NCBI GenBank assembly: GCA_045615545.1
Contig: JAZLFA010000059.1
Location: 1 to 48,425 of the forward strand
Direction: 5' to 3'
From: SIG220 sp045615545
Lineage (GTDB): Bacteria; Bacillota_I; Bacilli_A; RFN20; CAG-826
Length of the DNA: 48,425 nucleotides
This document shows positions 8,865 through 17,104 of this stretch, piece by piece. Under the pieces are notes generated by a model. The model had not been told where the DNA came from, searched no databases, and worked only from the letters and a program-made list of their open reading frames with translations. Positions within the stretch are counted from its first letter, which is position 1. The number at the start of each line of letters is the position of its first letter. The position numbers were made by a program, and so were the translations under genes.

Positions 8865-8962
8865 TTAGCGCTCCGCGATGAAAAGCGAGGTTGCGGACAC
8901 ACCCACAGGCGTTGTCATGAAGGTGTGATTCCGGTAATTCGTTTAGAGCGGAGAGAAGCTAA
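8865..8962 (+). promoter_or_regulatory. Structured mRNA leader of the S10 operon (candidate r-protein autoregulation element)
   Basis: A long closing helix is formed by TTAGC plus CTCCGC (8865-8876) with GCGGAG (8948-8953) and GCTAA (8958-8962). Inside it, CGGA-CACACC (8894-8903) pairs with GGTGTG (8922-8927) and TCCG (8930-8933), with a two-base bulge. The pieces are nested and perfectly complementary, as expected for a selected RNA fold. S10 operon leaders that bind L4 are known in Gammaproteobacteria, and leaders have been described in Firmicutes; which protein binds here is not shown. Confidence 0.65.
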
Positions 8963-8991
8963 GCCTGAAAGTGATATAAGGAGGAAAGTTC

Positions 8992-9303
8992 ATGGCAAAA
9001 ACAACCAAGATTAGGGTTCGCCTTAAGGCTTACGATCATGTAAACCTTGACGCCAGTGCAGAACGCATTGTGGCTGTGGCGAAAAAGACTGGGGCTACTG
9101 TTGTGGGTCCTATTCCGCTCCCTACGGAAAGACAAGTTTTTACGATTTTAAGAGCTGTTCATAAGTACAAAGACTCTCGTGAACAATTTGAAATCAGAAC
9201 ACACAAGAGAATTATTGATATCTCAAATCCACGCAAGGAAACACTCGATGCTCTAAAGAACCTCGATTTACCATCTGGAGTCGATATCGAAATCAAACTA
9301 TAG
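8992..9303 (+). CDS. rpsJ: 30S ribosomal protein S10 (NusE)
   Basis: S10 is a head protein of the small subunit and also acts in antitermination as NusE. The 103-aa product has VRLKAYDHVNLDASAERIV near the start and GPIPLPTER in the middle, and ends with LPSGVDIEIKL, all as usual. AGGAGG (8979-8984) gives a clear start. It is the first gene of the superoperon, directly after the folded leader. Confidence 0.98.
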   Translation: MAKTTKIRVRLKAYDHVNLDASAERIVAVAKKTGATVVGPIPLPTERQVFTILRAVHKYKDSREQFEIRTHKRIIDISNPRKETLDALKNLDLPSGVDIEIKL

Positions 9304-9316
9304 GAGGTAGGACGAA

Positions 9317-10153
9317 ATGAAAGCAATTTTAGGTCGTAAGATGGGTATGACTCAAGTCTTCGCTGAAGATGGCACTATGTATCCAGTTACAGTCGTTGAA
9401 GTCTTACCAAATATCGTTACACAAGTTAAAACCGTTGAAAAAGATGGTTATGTCGCTGTCCAAGTTGGATATGAAGACAAAAAAGAAAGCCGTGCAAACA
9501 AAGCAGAAAAAGGTATTGCTAAAAAAGCCGGTACAAATCCACATTACTTCTCTAAAGAATTACGTGGAGATGAAATGAGTGGTTACAACCTCGGTGATAA
9601 AATCACAGCGGATCTATTCAAAAAAGGTGACATTGTTGACGTTATCGGAACTAGTAAAGGTAGAGGTTACTTAGGCGCCATTCAAAGATGGAACCACACA
9701 ATTGGTCCTAAAGGCCATGGTTCTGGCTACCATAGAGGTGATGGTTCATTCGCTAACCAAGGTCGTTATAACCACGGTGTTATGCCTGGAAAACACATGT
9801 CCGGACATACAGGTAATGAATCAGTTACATTATTAAATGTTCAAATCGTCGAAGTTAATGCTGAAAAAGGTTACATCTTAATTAAAGGTGGTATCCCAGG
9901 TGCAACAAGATCAATTGTTACTATTAGAAGCAACATTAAGACTGTTAAACATCCTGAAGCAGTTAAAAACTTAATCGATAGAACACCAGCTGAACCTGTT
10001 AAGGAAGAAGCTCCAGCTGTTGAAACTCCAGTGGAAGAAACCCCAGTAGTTGAAACACCTGTAGTTGAAACCCCAGTAGTAGAAGCTCCTGTAGAAGAAA
10101 AACCAGCCGAAGAAGCTGCTCCAGCTACAGAAGAAGCTCCTAAAGCTGAATAA
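9317..10153 (+). CDS. rplC: 50S ribosomal protein L3 with long acidic C-terminal tail
   Basis: L3 organises domain VI of 23S rRNA near the peptidyl-transferase centre. The first 215 or so residues are a normal L3 (MKAILGRKMGMTQVF, FKKGDIVDVIGTSKGRG, GSGYHRGDGS, HMSGHTGNE). The 278-aa total exceeds the usual 205-220 because of about 60 extra C-terminal residues built from Pro, Val, Thr, Glu and Ala, with repeated VETPV units from 10018 to 10092. The tail is probably disordered. AGGAGG precedes the ATG. Confidence 0.97.
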   Translation: MKAILGRKMGMTQVFAEDGTMYPVTVVEVLPNIVTQVKTVEKDGYVAVQVGYEDKKESRANKAEKGIAKKAGTNPHYFSKELRGDEMSGYNLGDKITADLFKKGDIVDVIGTSKGRGYLGAIQRWNHTIGPKGHGSGYHRGDGSFANQGRYNHGVMPGKHMSGHTGNESVTLLNVQIVEVNAEKGYILIKGGIPGATRSIVTIRSNIKTVKHPEAVKNLIDRTPAEPVKEEAPAVETPVEETPVVETPVVETPVVEAPVEEKPAEEAAPATEEAPKAE

Positions 10154-10171
10154 GAAGGAGGATAACTAGTT

Positions 10172-10810
10172 ATGGCAGAAAAGAAATCCGTCAGTGTTAA
10201 AGTTGTTAACATGGCTGGCGAAGAAGTTTCCAAGATTAACTTAGATGGATCCGTCTTCGCAGTTGAACCACATCAACAAGCAATGTTCAATGCTGTTCAA
10301 GTCGAACAAAGCAATTCTCGTCAAGCAACAGCAAAAACAAAATCCCGCCACGAAGTTAGTGGTGGTGGTAAAAAACCATTTAGACAAAAAGGTACAGGTA
10401 GAGCCCGTGCTGGTACTACCCGCTCACCTATCTGGGTTGGTGGTGGACAAGTATTTGGTCCAGATGGAACTCAAAACTTCACACTCAGCCAAAACAAGAA
10501 GGAACATGAATTAGCAGTTAAGAGCGCTCTTAGCTTAAAAGTTAAAGATGGACTCGTCGTTGTCGATTCAATCTCCTTTAAAGAAAGAAAAACAAAAGAT
10601 TGCACTAAATTCTTAGCTGCAGTCAAAGCAACCACTAAAGTGTTAATGGTTGTTAACGAAATTGATGAAAACACCTTCGGTAGTGTTCGTAATCTAAGTT
10701 GGGTCAAACTTGTCACTTGTGACAATGTCAGTGTTCTTGATTTATTAAATGCTGACTTCCTCGTTGCAAGTAAAGACGCAATTAAGAAGATTGAGGAGGA
10801 TTTAAAGTAA
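10172..10810 (+). CDS. rplD: 50S ribosomal protein L4
   Basis: L4 lines the peptide exit tunnel and in some bacteria represses its own S10 operon. The 212-aa length is standard. Recognisable parts are RQATAKTKSRHEVSGGGKKP and the RQKGTGRARAGTTRSPIWVG loop (about residues 69-88) that reaches into the tunnel. It has a GGAGG 13 bases before the ATG. Because L4 is encoded here third, it is a candidate partner for the leader at 8865. Confidence 0.97.
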   Translation: MAEKKSVSVKVVNMAGEEVSKINLDGSVFAVEPHQQAMFNAVQVEQSNSRQATAKTKSRHEVSGGGKKPFRQKGTGRARAGTTRSPIWVGGGQVFGPDGTQNFTLSQNKKEHELAVKSALSLKVKDGLVVVDSISFKERKTKDCTKFLAAVKATTKVLMVVNEIDENTFGSVRNLSWVKLVTCDNVSVLDLLNADFLVASKDAIKKIEEDLK

Positions 10811-10811
10811 T

Positions 10812-11192
10812 ATGGCTACAAAGAAAACTACTGCACCAGTTGCAGGAGAAACAAAAGCTCCTAAGAAAGCAAAGAAAGCTGAATTACGCTTCTCAAAAGC
10901 TACTGAAAAGGACTTCGAAGTCGTTCTTGCCCCAGTCATTACTGAAAAGACAATGAGCTTAATGCAAGAACAAAACAAAGTTACAGTTAAAGTTGCACCT
11001 AACGCAAATAGAAGTGAAGTCAAACTCGCGTTTGAAAGAATCTTCCAAGTAAAAGTTAATGACGTCAGAATCGTAAACGTTAGACCAACATTAACAACTA
11101 GAGGAACACGTTTCCACGGCGTTCTCTCTGGATATAAAAAAGCAATTGTTACTGTTGCAAACGGTGAAGCAATTGACTTATTCAAGGACTAA
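10812..11192 (+). CDS. rplW: 50S ribosomal protein L23 with Lys/Ala-rich N-terminal extension
   Basis: L23 sits at the tunnel exit and docks SRP and trigger factor. The typical domain begins near residue 36 (VVLAPVITEKTM) and includes VNDVRIVNVRPTLTTRGTRFHG. The first 30 or so residues are an extra Lys/Ala/Thr-rich arm, giving 126 aa instead of about 95. The ATG lies two bases after the rplD stop, with GAGGA upstream. The following 35-base gap holds a small hairpin (TTTGGT 11195-11200 with ACCAAA 11205-11210). Confidence 0.95.
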   Translation: MATKKTTAPVAGETKAPKKAKKAELRFSKATEKDFEVVLAPVITEKTMSLMQEQNKVTVKVAPNANRSEVKLAFERIFQVKVNDVRIVNVRPTLTTRGTRFHGVLSGYKKAIVTVANGEAIDLFKD

Positions 11193-11227
11193 CCTTTGGT
11201 TAGTACCAAATTATAGGAGGAAAGTAA

Positions 11228-12061
11228 ATGTCTATTAGAACTTACAAGCCTACTTCCGCAAGTAGACGTAGCATGACAAACTCGACATTTGAAGAAATTA
11301 CAACATCCACTCCTGAGAAAAGTTTATTAGTATCATTATCCAAGACTGGCGGAAGAAACAATCAAGGTAAAATTACCTGCCGTCACATTGGTGGAGGTCA
11401 TAAACGTAAATACCGTATTATCGACTTCAAAAGAGATAAGGATAACATCCCAGCTGTTGTAAAAACTATCGAGTATGATCCAAACCGTAATGCTCTCATT
11501 AGCTTAGTTGCATATGCTGATGGTGAAAAGCGTTACATCCTTGCTCCAAAAGATTTAAAGGTTGGAGACAAGATTATCTCTGGAGACGCAGTCGATATCG
11601 TAATCGGTAACTCTCTAAAGTTAAAAAATATTCCTGAAGGTACATTCATTCATAACCTTGAATTAACTCCAGGTAAAGGCGGCCAATTATGCCGTGCCGC
11701 TGGTGCCAGTGCACAACACCTTGGTGTTGATGGCAAATACGTCACCGTTAGATTAGCCTCAGGCGAAATGAGAAAAATCTTAGCGGAATGCCGTGCCACA
11801 ATTGGTATCGTCGGAAATGATGAATTTAGCCTTATCAGCAAAGGTAAAGCTGGTAAAACTCGTTGGGCTGGTGTCAGACCTACCGTCCGTGGTAGCGTTA
11901 TGAACCCTAATGATCACCCACACGGTGGTGGTGAAGGTAAATGTCCTGTTGGACGTGACGCACCAAGAACACCTTGGGGCAAACGTGCATTAGGCGTGAA
12001 GACCAGAAACCAAAAGAAGAAATCTGGTAAGCTCATTATCAGAAGAATTAATGACAAGTAA
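11228..12061 (+). CDS. rplB: 50S ribosomal protein L2
   Basis: L2 bridges the subunits and is needed for peptidyl transfer. The 277-aa protein has MSIRTYKPTSASRR, GGRNNQGKITCRHIGGGHKR, and the C-terminal VRPTVRGSVMNPNDHPHGGG with the conserved histidine. Length and ends are standard. AGGAGG lies nine bases upstream. Confidence 0.98.
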   Translation: MSIRTYKPTSASRRSMTNSTFEEITTSTPEKSLLVSLSKTGGRNNQGKITCRHIGGGHKRKYRIIDFKRDKDNIPAVVKTIEYDPNRNALISLVAYADGEKRYILAPKDLKVGDKIISGDAVDIVIGNSLKLKNIPEGTFIHNLELTPGKGGQLCRAAGASAQHLGVDGKYVTVRLASGEMRKILAECRATIGIVGNDEFSLISKGKAGKTRWAGVRPTVRGSVMNPNDHPHGGGEGKCPVGRDAPRTPWGKRALGVKTRNQKKKSGKLIIRRINDK

Positions 12062-12076
12062 AGGAGGAAATGAAAC

Positions 12077-12370
12077 ATGGCAAGAAGTTTGAAAAAAGGT
12101 GCATTCGCTGATGAATCTTTAGTAAAGAAAGTCGACGCATTAAATGCATCTGGTAAAAAAGAGATCATTAAAACATGGTCACGTCGTTCGACAATATTCC
12201 CATCTTTCGTTGGACACACCTTTGCAGTCTATAACGGAAAAGAACATATCTCTGTTTATGTTACAGAAGATATGGTCGGACATAAACTTGGTGAATTCTC
12301 TCCAACAAGAAAATTCTCCGGACATACAGGCCACACTGCTGAAGATAAAGCAGCCGCGGCTGGCAAATAG
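12077..12370 (+). CDS. rpsS: 30S ribosomal protein S19
   Basis: S19 is in the 30S head and contacts A-site tRNA. MARSLKKGAFADESLVKKV, TWSRRSTIFPSFVGHT and GHKLGEFSPTRKFSGHTGH are the family signatures; 97 aa is the normal size. AGGAGG precedes the start. Confidence 0.98.
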   Translation: MARSLKKGAFADESLVKKVDALNASGKKEIIKTWSRRSTIFPSFVGHTFAVYNGKEHISVYVTEDMVGHKLGEFSPTRKFSGHTGHTAEDKAAAAGK

Positions 12371-12383
12371 GAGGTAAAACAAT

Positions 12384-12851
12384 ATGGCAACTAAGAAAGC
12401 TGCTCCAAAAGCAGAAGAAACTGTCGCTACTGAAACCCCAGTAGAAGAAACTCCTAAAAAAGCAAAGAAAGCTGATAAAAAAGAAGCTAAAGTGGAAAAA
12501 CCAGCAAAGGTTATGCCTACAAGCGCAAAAGCTATAGCAATGAACGTGCGCGTTACTCCACGTAAGGTAAGATTAGTTATTGATCTTGTTAGAGGAAAAG
12601 ACGTTAAAGTCGCTCTTGGCATCTTAGCAAATACTAATCGTGCTGCTAGTGCTCCTGTCAGCAAAGTAATTCGTTCTGCAGCTGCTAATGCCGTTAACAA
12701 CTTCGGAATGGATGAAAATGCCTTATATGTAGCAGAAATCTATGCTACTGATGGCATGAAGATTAAAAGATACTTACCAAGAGCAAAAGGTAGTGCTTCT
12801 GGTTTAGTTAAAAGAAGTTCACACATCACTTGTGTGGTCAAAATGAGATAG
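12384..12851 (+). CDS. rplV: 50S ribosomal protein L22 with Lys/Glu/Ala N-terminal extension
   Basis: L22 extends a hairpin into the exit tunnel. The normal domain starts near residue 46 (SAKAIAMNVRVTPRKVRLV) and ends with RAKGSASGLVKRSSHIT. About 45 extra N-terminal residues rich in Lys, Glu, Pro and Thr include TPVEETPKKAKKADKK, resembling the tails on L3, S17 and L5. Total is 155 aa against about 110 usual. AGGAGG supports the ATG at 12384, so the extension is likely translated. Confidence 0.95.
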   Translation: MATKKAAPKAEETVATETPVEETPKKAKKADKKEAKVEKPAKVMPTSAKAIAMNVRVTPRKVRLVIDLVRGKDVKVALGILANTNRAASAPVSKVIRSAAANAVNNFGMDENALYVAEIYATDGMKIKRYLPRAKGSASGLVKRSSHITCVVKMR

Positions 12852-12861
12852 GAGGTAGACC

Positions 12862-13539
12862 ATGGGACAAAAAGTAAATCCAGTAGGAATGCGTATTGGG
12901 GTCAATAAAGATTGGAATTCTCGTTGGTTCGCTGAAGATAAGGAATATAACGTATTCTTAAATCAAGACATTAAAATTCGTAAATACCTCGAAAAAGAAG
13001 TTAAAGAAGCTTCATTATCTCACATCGAAATTGAAAGATGTAAAACCGATAAAGGATATAACGTTTCTGTTCTCATCTTTGTCGCAAGAGTTGCTCTTGT
13101 CATTGGTGAAAATGGTAAAAACGTCTTAAGACTTAAAGAAGAAATTGCAAAATTCCTTCCAAAAGATATCAATCTTAGAGTTGATGTTGTTGAAGTCAAA
13201 AACCCAGATTTAGATGCAAACATTGTTGCCTTCTCAATCGCACAACAACTTGAAGCTAGAGCAAGCTTCAGAACTGCCCAAAAGAAAGCAATTCAAAAAG
13301 TTCGTAAAGCTGGCGCTAAAGGTATTCGTACCGTTGTCAGTGGCCGTCTTGGTGGTGCTGATATTGCAAGAAGCGAAGGTTATAAAGAAGGAATTATTCC
13401 TCTACATACCTTACGTAGCGATATCGACTACGCTATTAAAGAAGCCGCTACTCAATATGGCCGCTTAGGCGTTAAAGTTTGGATCTGTCGTGGTGAAATC
13501 CGTCCTGAACTCGCAAAAGAAGAGAAGAAAGGAGAATAG
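12862..13539 (+). CDS. rpsC: 30S ribosomal protein S3
   Basis: S3 has helicase activity at the mRNA entrance. MGQKVNPVGMRIGVNKDW, a KH-type region and the C-terminal SGRLGGADIARSEGYKEG followed by PLHTLRSDIDYA identify it. 225 aa is within the normal range. AGGAGG precedes the ATG. Confidence 0.98.
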   Translation: MGQKVNPVGMRIGVNKDWNSRWFAEDKEYNVFLNQDIKIRKYLEKEVKEASLSHIEIERCKTDKGYNVSVLIFVARVALVIGENGKNVLRLKEEIAKFLPKDINLRVDVVEVKNPDLDANIVAFSIAQQLEARASFRTAQKKAIQKVRKAGAKGIRTVVSGRLGGADIARSEGYKEGIIPLHTLRSDIDYAIKEAATQYGRLGVKVWICRGEIRPELAKEEKKGE

Positions 13540-13541
13540 TC

Positions 13542-13952
13542 ATGTTACAACCAAAAAGAGTTAAATATCGTCGTCCACATATCTTACGTTATGAAGGACA
13601 CGCTAAAGCCGGCACAACAGTCGCCTTTGGTGAATATGGCTTAGTGGCCTTAGAAGGTGCATGGATCACAGCTCGTCAAATCGAAGCAACTCGTATTGTA
13701 TTAAGTAGATATACAAAACGTGGTGGTGATGTTTACATCCGTATCTTCCCACAATTAGCAAAAACTAAAAAACCTGCTGAAGTTCGTATGGGTTCTGGTA
13801 AAGGTTCTCCAGAAGAATGGGTAGCAGTCGTCCAAGAAGGACGTGTCATGTTTGAAATGGGAGGCGCTCCTGAAGCAGATATGAAAGAAGCTCTTCGCTT
13901 AGCAGCCTATAAGCTCCCAATCAAATGTAAAGTAATCAAGAAAGGAGAGTAG
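13542..13952 (+). CDS. rplP: 50S ribosomal protein L16
   Basis: L16 helps place A-site tRNA. MLQPKRVKYRRPHI, GEYGLVALEGAWITARQIEA and RMGSGKGSPEEWVAVV are diagnostic. The 136-aa size is normal. It starts two bases after rpsC, with AAAGGAG inside the end of rpsC. Confidence 0.98.
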   Translation: MLQPKRVKYRRPHILRYEGHAKAGTTVAFGEYGLVALEGAWITARQIEATRIVLSRYTKRGGDVYIRIFPQLAKTKKPAEVRMGSGKGSPEEWVAVVQEGRVMFEMGGAPEADMKEALRLAAYKLPIKCKVIKKGE

Positions 13953-13956
13953 TGCC

Positions 13957-14157
13957 ATGAAAATTAATGAAGTACGTGATATGAGCACAAACGAATTAAA
14001 AGAAAAGCTCTACTCACTTAAAGAACAATTATTTGAACTCCGCAGAAAGAAAGCTGTTGGAGCACTCGAAAGAGGCGAAGATGTCATTACAGTTCGTAGA
14101 GACATCGCTCGTGTAAACATGGTTCTCCGCGAAAGAGAACTAAGTGAAACTAAATAA
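13957..14157 (+). CDS. rpmC: 50S ribosomal protein L29
   Basis: This 66-aa helical protein lies near the tunnel exit. MKINEVRDMSTNELKEKL, then FELRRKK and the RRDIARV stretch match L29. It begins four bases after rplP with AAAGGAG upstream. Confidence 0.96.
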   Translation: MKINEVRDMSTNELKEKLYSLKEQLFELRRKKAVGALERGEDVITVRRDIARVNMVLRERELSETK

Positions 14158-14171
14158 GGAGGAAGTTGTCA

Positions 14172-14540
14172 ATGGAAAGAAATTCTCGTATGAGCATTCA
14201 AGGTGTCGTTGTTAGTGATAAAAACGATAAGACAATCGTCGTCCTTGTTGAAACTCACAAACGCCATGCTAAATATGGTAAGCGCGTTAAATATGGTAAG
14301 AAGTATTACGCGCACGATGAAAACAATGAAGCGAAAAAAGGCGATACAGTTACCATTATGGGTTGCCGTAGATTAAGTGCCACAAAACGTTTCAGACTTG
14401 TTTCTATCGATAAGAAAGCTGAAATGACTATTAAGGAAGCAGAAGCTGAATTAAAAGAAGAAGTCGTTGAAGTAGCTAAAGAAGAAGCACCTACTGTTGA
14501 AGAAGCTCCAGCTACTGAAGAAGTTAAGGAGGATAAATAA
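14172..14540 (+). CDS. rpsQ: 30S ribosomal protein S17 with acidic C-terminal tail
   Basis: The S17 OB-fold is seen in QGVVVSDKNDKTIVVLVETH, YGKRVKYGKKYYAHDE and CRRLSATKRFRLV. The tail of about 40 residues (roughly 84-122) is rich in Glu, Ala, Val and Pro (EEAPTVEEAPATEEV) and is not part of standard S17. The ATG at 14172 is nine bases from AGGAGG; an in-frame TTG at 14166 is too close to it. Confidence 0.95.
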   Translation: MERNSRMSIQGVVVSDKNDKTIVVLVETHKRHAKYGKRVKYGKKYYAHDENNEAKKGDTVTIMGCRRLSATKRFRLVSIDKKAEMTIKEAEAELKEEVVEVAKEEAPTVEEAPATEEVKEDK

Positions 14541-14542
14541 GT

Positions 14543-14920
14543 ATGATCCAAAAGGAAACAAACTTAGTTGTCGCTGATAATAGTGGTGCTAGAAGCGTTC
14601 GCGCCTTCAACCTCTATGGTGGAAGTAAACGTAAATCTTCTACTATTGGAGATGTAATCTTAGCTGCTGTTAAGGATGCAATCCCTAACGGTAAAGTTAA
14701 AAAAGGCGATGTCGTTAGATGCGTCATCGTTAGAACAAAGAAATCAATTCAAAGAGCAGATGGTAGTAGTATTGGATTTGATGATAATGCTGTTGTTGTC
14801 ATTGATGAAAATAACGCTCCAGTTGGAACCCGTGTCTTCGGCCCAGTCGCTCGTGAATTACGTGAAAAAGGTGTTGATGGATTTATGAAAATTATCTCTT
14901 TAGCACCTGAAGTGTTATAA
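14543..14920 (+). CDS. rplN: 50S ribosomal protein L14
   Basis: L14 sits at the subunit interface. MIQKETNLVVADNSGARSVR, KKGDVVRCVIVRTK and the ending FMKIISLAPEVL are standard. It has 125 aa; its Shine-Dalgarno lies in the end of rpsQ. Confidence 0.98.
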   Translation: MIQKETNLVVADNSGARSVRAFNLYGGSKRKSSTIGDVILAAVKDAIPNGKVKKGDVVRCVIVRTKKSIQRADGSSIGFDDNAVVVIDENNAPVGTRVFGPVARELREKGVDGFMKIISLAPEVL

Positions 14921-14933
14921 GGAGGAAATGACT

Positions 14934-15239
14934 ATGAAACTTGTAAAAGGTGATAAAGTCATCGTCATTGCCGGAAACGATAAAGGTAAGACTGGTGTCA
15001 TCCAAAAGGTTGATCCAAAATCTAACCGTGTTGTTGTCGAAAATGTCAATGTCCGTAAGAAACACAGAAAACCAACACAACAAAACCCAGAAGGTAGTAT
15101 CGTAGAAATCTATGCTCCTATCAATGCAAGTAATGTTATGTTATTAGATCCTAAAACTAAAAAACCAACAAAGATTGGTTCAAAAGTAGTTAAAGGAAAG
15201 AAAGTCCGTGTTGCGAAAGCAAGCGGTACTGAACTATAA
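14934..15239 (+). CDS. rplX: 50S ribosomal protein L24
   Basis: L24 starts 50S assembly and carries a KOW motif, here VKGDKVIVIAGNDKGKTGVI. The ATG at 14934 is eight bases from GGAGG, whereas the in-frame ATG at 14928 is only two bases away, so a 101-aa product is preferred. NVRKKHRKPTQQNPEGSI matches the family middle. Confidence 0.97.
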   Translation: MKLVKGDKVIVIAGNDKGKTGVIQKVDPKSNRVVVENVNVRKKHRKPTQQNPEGSIVEIYAPINASNVMLLDPKTKKPTKIGSKVVKGKKVRVAKASGTEL

Positions 15240-15252
15240 GGAGGAAGCAATA

Positions 15253-15924
15253 ATGGCAGAAACAAAGAAAGCTACAACAGCTAAAACTACAGCCGCAAAA
15301 ACTGCTGCTCCTAAAGCCGAAGCTAGTAAAGCTGCTCCAAAAGCAACTAAAAAAACTGGCAAAGGAAATGCAAAAGCTAAAATCGTTACTCGTTTACAAA
15401 CTAAATATGAAAACGAAGTAAAGAAAGCATTAATGGATGAATACAAATATTCTTCCGTTATGCAAGTCCCAGCTCTAAATAAAATCGTTATTAACATCGG
15501 TGTTGGTGATGCCACAACTGATGCAAAACGTCTTGAAGAAGCTGTCAATGAACTTGCTACTATTACCGGTCAACAACCAGTAACAACTAAAGCAAGAAAT
15601 TCCATCGCTAGCTTCAAACTTAGAGAAGGACAAGCAATTGGATGTAAGGTTACTCTTCGTGGAGTTCGTATGTACGACTTCTTCGATAAATTAGTATCCA
15701 TCTCCCTTCCACGTGTTCGTGACTTCCGTGGTGTCTCCCGTAATGCCTTTGATGGCCGTGGTAACTACACACTTGGAGTTAAAGAACAATTAATCTTCCC
15801 AGAAATCGATTACGATAAGGTTGGTAAGGTTCGTGGTATGGACATCGTAATTGTCACTACTGCAAAAACAGATAAAGAGGCTTATTCCTTATTAGAATTA
15901 TTAGGAATGCCATTCATGAAATAG
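15253..15924 (+). CDS. rplE: 50S ribosomal protein L5 with Ala/Lys/Thr-rich N-terminal extension
   Basis: L5 binds 5S rRNA and P-site tRNA. The normal domain starts near residue 45 (RLQTKYENEVKKALMDEY) and contains VMQVPALNKIVINIGVGDA and GNYTLGVKEQLIFPEI. The first 40 or so residues are Ala, Lys, Thr and Pro, giving 223 aa against about 180 usual. AAGGAGG supports the ATG at 15253; a reading from 15208 would overlap rplX. Confidence 0.96.
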   Translation: MAETKKATTAKTTAAKTAAPKAEASKAAPKATKKTGKGNAKAKIVTRLQTKYENEVKKALMDEYKYSSVMQVPALNKIVINIGVGDATTDAKRLEEAVNELATITGQQPVTTKARNSIASFKLREGQAIGCKVTLRGVRMYDFFDKLVSISLPRVRDFRGVSRNAFDGRGNYTLGVKEQLIFPEIDYDKVGKVRGMDIVIVTTAKTDKEAYSLLELLGMPFMK

Positions 15925-15940
15925 AAGGAGGGAATAAACA

Positions 15941-16126
15941 ATGGCTAAAACAAGTGCTAAGGTTAGATGTGCAAGACCTAAAAAATATGCCGTCAGAGAA
16001 TATACACGTTGTGAACGTTGTGGACGTCCTCACGCAGTCTATTCAAAATTCCATTTATGCCGTATCTGCTTACGCGAACTCGCGTACAAAGGAGAAATCC
16101 CAGGCATGAAAAAATCATCTTGGTAA
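15941..16126 (+). CDS. rpsN: 30S ribosomal protein S14, zinc (type Z) form
   Basis: The 61-aa product is the short zinc-binding S14, with CERCGRP and CRICLREL supplying the four cysteines. GGAGGG precedes the ATG. The operon-borne copy being the zinc form is normal in Firmicutes. Confidence 0.97.
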   Translation: MAKTSAKVRCARPKKYAVREYTRCERCGRPHAVYSKFHLCRICLRELAYKGEIPGMKKSSW

Positions 16127-16142
16127 TAGGAGGTAAATTTGT

Positions 16143-16535
16143 ATGATGTCAGATCCAATTTCAGATATGCTTACAAGAATTCGTAATGCGAATGCTTTAA
16201 GATATGAAACAGTCAAAATGCCTGCTAGCAAGATGAAAGTCGAAATTGCTAGAATTCTTAAAGAAGAAGGCTTCATTGTTGACTATAAAGTTAAAGGTAA
16301 TGTTAAGAAAGAATTAACAATCACCTTAAAATACGCCGCAGATGGCACAAGAGTCATCTCTGGCTTAAAGAAAATTTCTAAACCAGGCTTAAGAGTTAAC
16401 GTCGGTTGCGATAAGCTTCCTCGTGTCTTAAAAGGTTTAGGTATTGCGATCATTTCTACCTCTCAAGGTGTTGTTACTGACGCTAAAGCGAGAACTTTAG
16501 GTGTTGGTGGCGAAGTCATCGCATATGTTTGGTAA
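16143..16535 (+). CDS. rpsH: 30S ribosomal protein S8
   Basis: S8 binds 16S rRNA early in assembly. SDPISDMLTRIRNA at the start and ISTSQGVVTDAKARTLGVGG near the end are diagnostic. 130 aa is normal. Two ATGs are adjacent; the first (16143) is nine bases from AGGAGG. Confidence 0.98.
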   Translation: MMSDPISDMLTRIRNANALRYETVKMPASKMKVEIARILKEEGFIVDYKVKGNVKKELTITLKYAADGTRVISGLKKISKPGLRVNVGCDKLPRVLKGLGIAIISTSQGVVTDAKARTLGVGGEVIAYVW

Positions 16536-16549
16536 TAGGAGGATAACTT

Positions 16550-17089
16550 ATGTCTCGTATTGGAAATAAGATTATTACTCTTCCAGCCGGTGTTAGTGTT
16601 ACTGTTAATGGTAATGTTGCCAAAGTCAGTGGTCCTAAAGGTAACTTAGATGTTCTTATCAATGATGGTATCACCATTAAAATTGAAGGAAGTGAGCTTA
16701 CTTGTACTCGTGCTAACGAAGAAAAACAAACCAAACAAAATCACGGTACCACCCGTGCCAATATTAACGCTGCTGTAATCGGTGTTTCTGCCGGTTATAA
16801 GAAATCTCTTGAAATGCGTGGTATTGGATTTAAAGCACAAATGAAAGGTAACGATGTAGAATTATGGGCTGGCTATAGCCATACCGTAGTTGTTAAACCA
16901 TTGCCTGGTGCTAAAATCACATGTACCTCTCCAACAGAAATTTCCGTTGAAGGTATTGATAAACATGCCGTTGGCCAAACCGCAGCTGCAATCAGAGAAG
17001 TTCGTCCACCAGAACCATACTTAGGTAAAGGTATCCGTTATGTTGACGAATATGTTGCAACTAAGGAAGGTAAACGCGCAGGTAAATAA
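16550..17089 (+). CDS. rplF: 50S ribosomal protein L6
   Basis: L6 binds near the factor site. MSRIGNKIITLPAGV, VSGPKGNL and the C-terminal PEPYLGKGIRYVDE identify it; 179 aa is standard. AGGAGG precedes the start. Confidence 0.98.
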   Translation: MSRIGNKIITLPAGVSVTVNGNVAKVSGPKGNLDVLINDGITIKIEGSELTCTRANEEKQTKQNHGTTRANINAAVIGVSAGYKKSLEMRGIGFKAQMKGNDVELWAGYSHTVVVKPLPGAKITCTSPTEISVEGIDKHAVGQTAAAIREVRPPEPYLGKGIRYVDEYVATKEGKRAGK

Positions 17090-17104
17090 TAGGAGGGCGA
17101 AACT

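Noticed and set aside
9871..10233. 120-aa minus-strand ORF rich in Ser, Thr and Val
   Set aside because: It is the mirror of the repetitive L3 tail on the other strand; no ribosome site or family match.
12179..12700. 173-aa minus-strand ORF across rpsS and rplV
   Set aside because: It is antisense to two clear ribosomal genes and arises from their codon bias.
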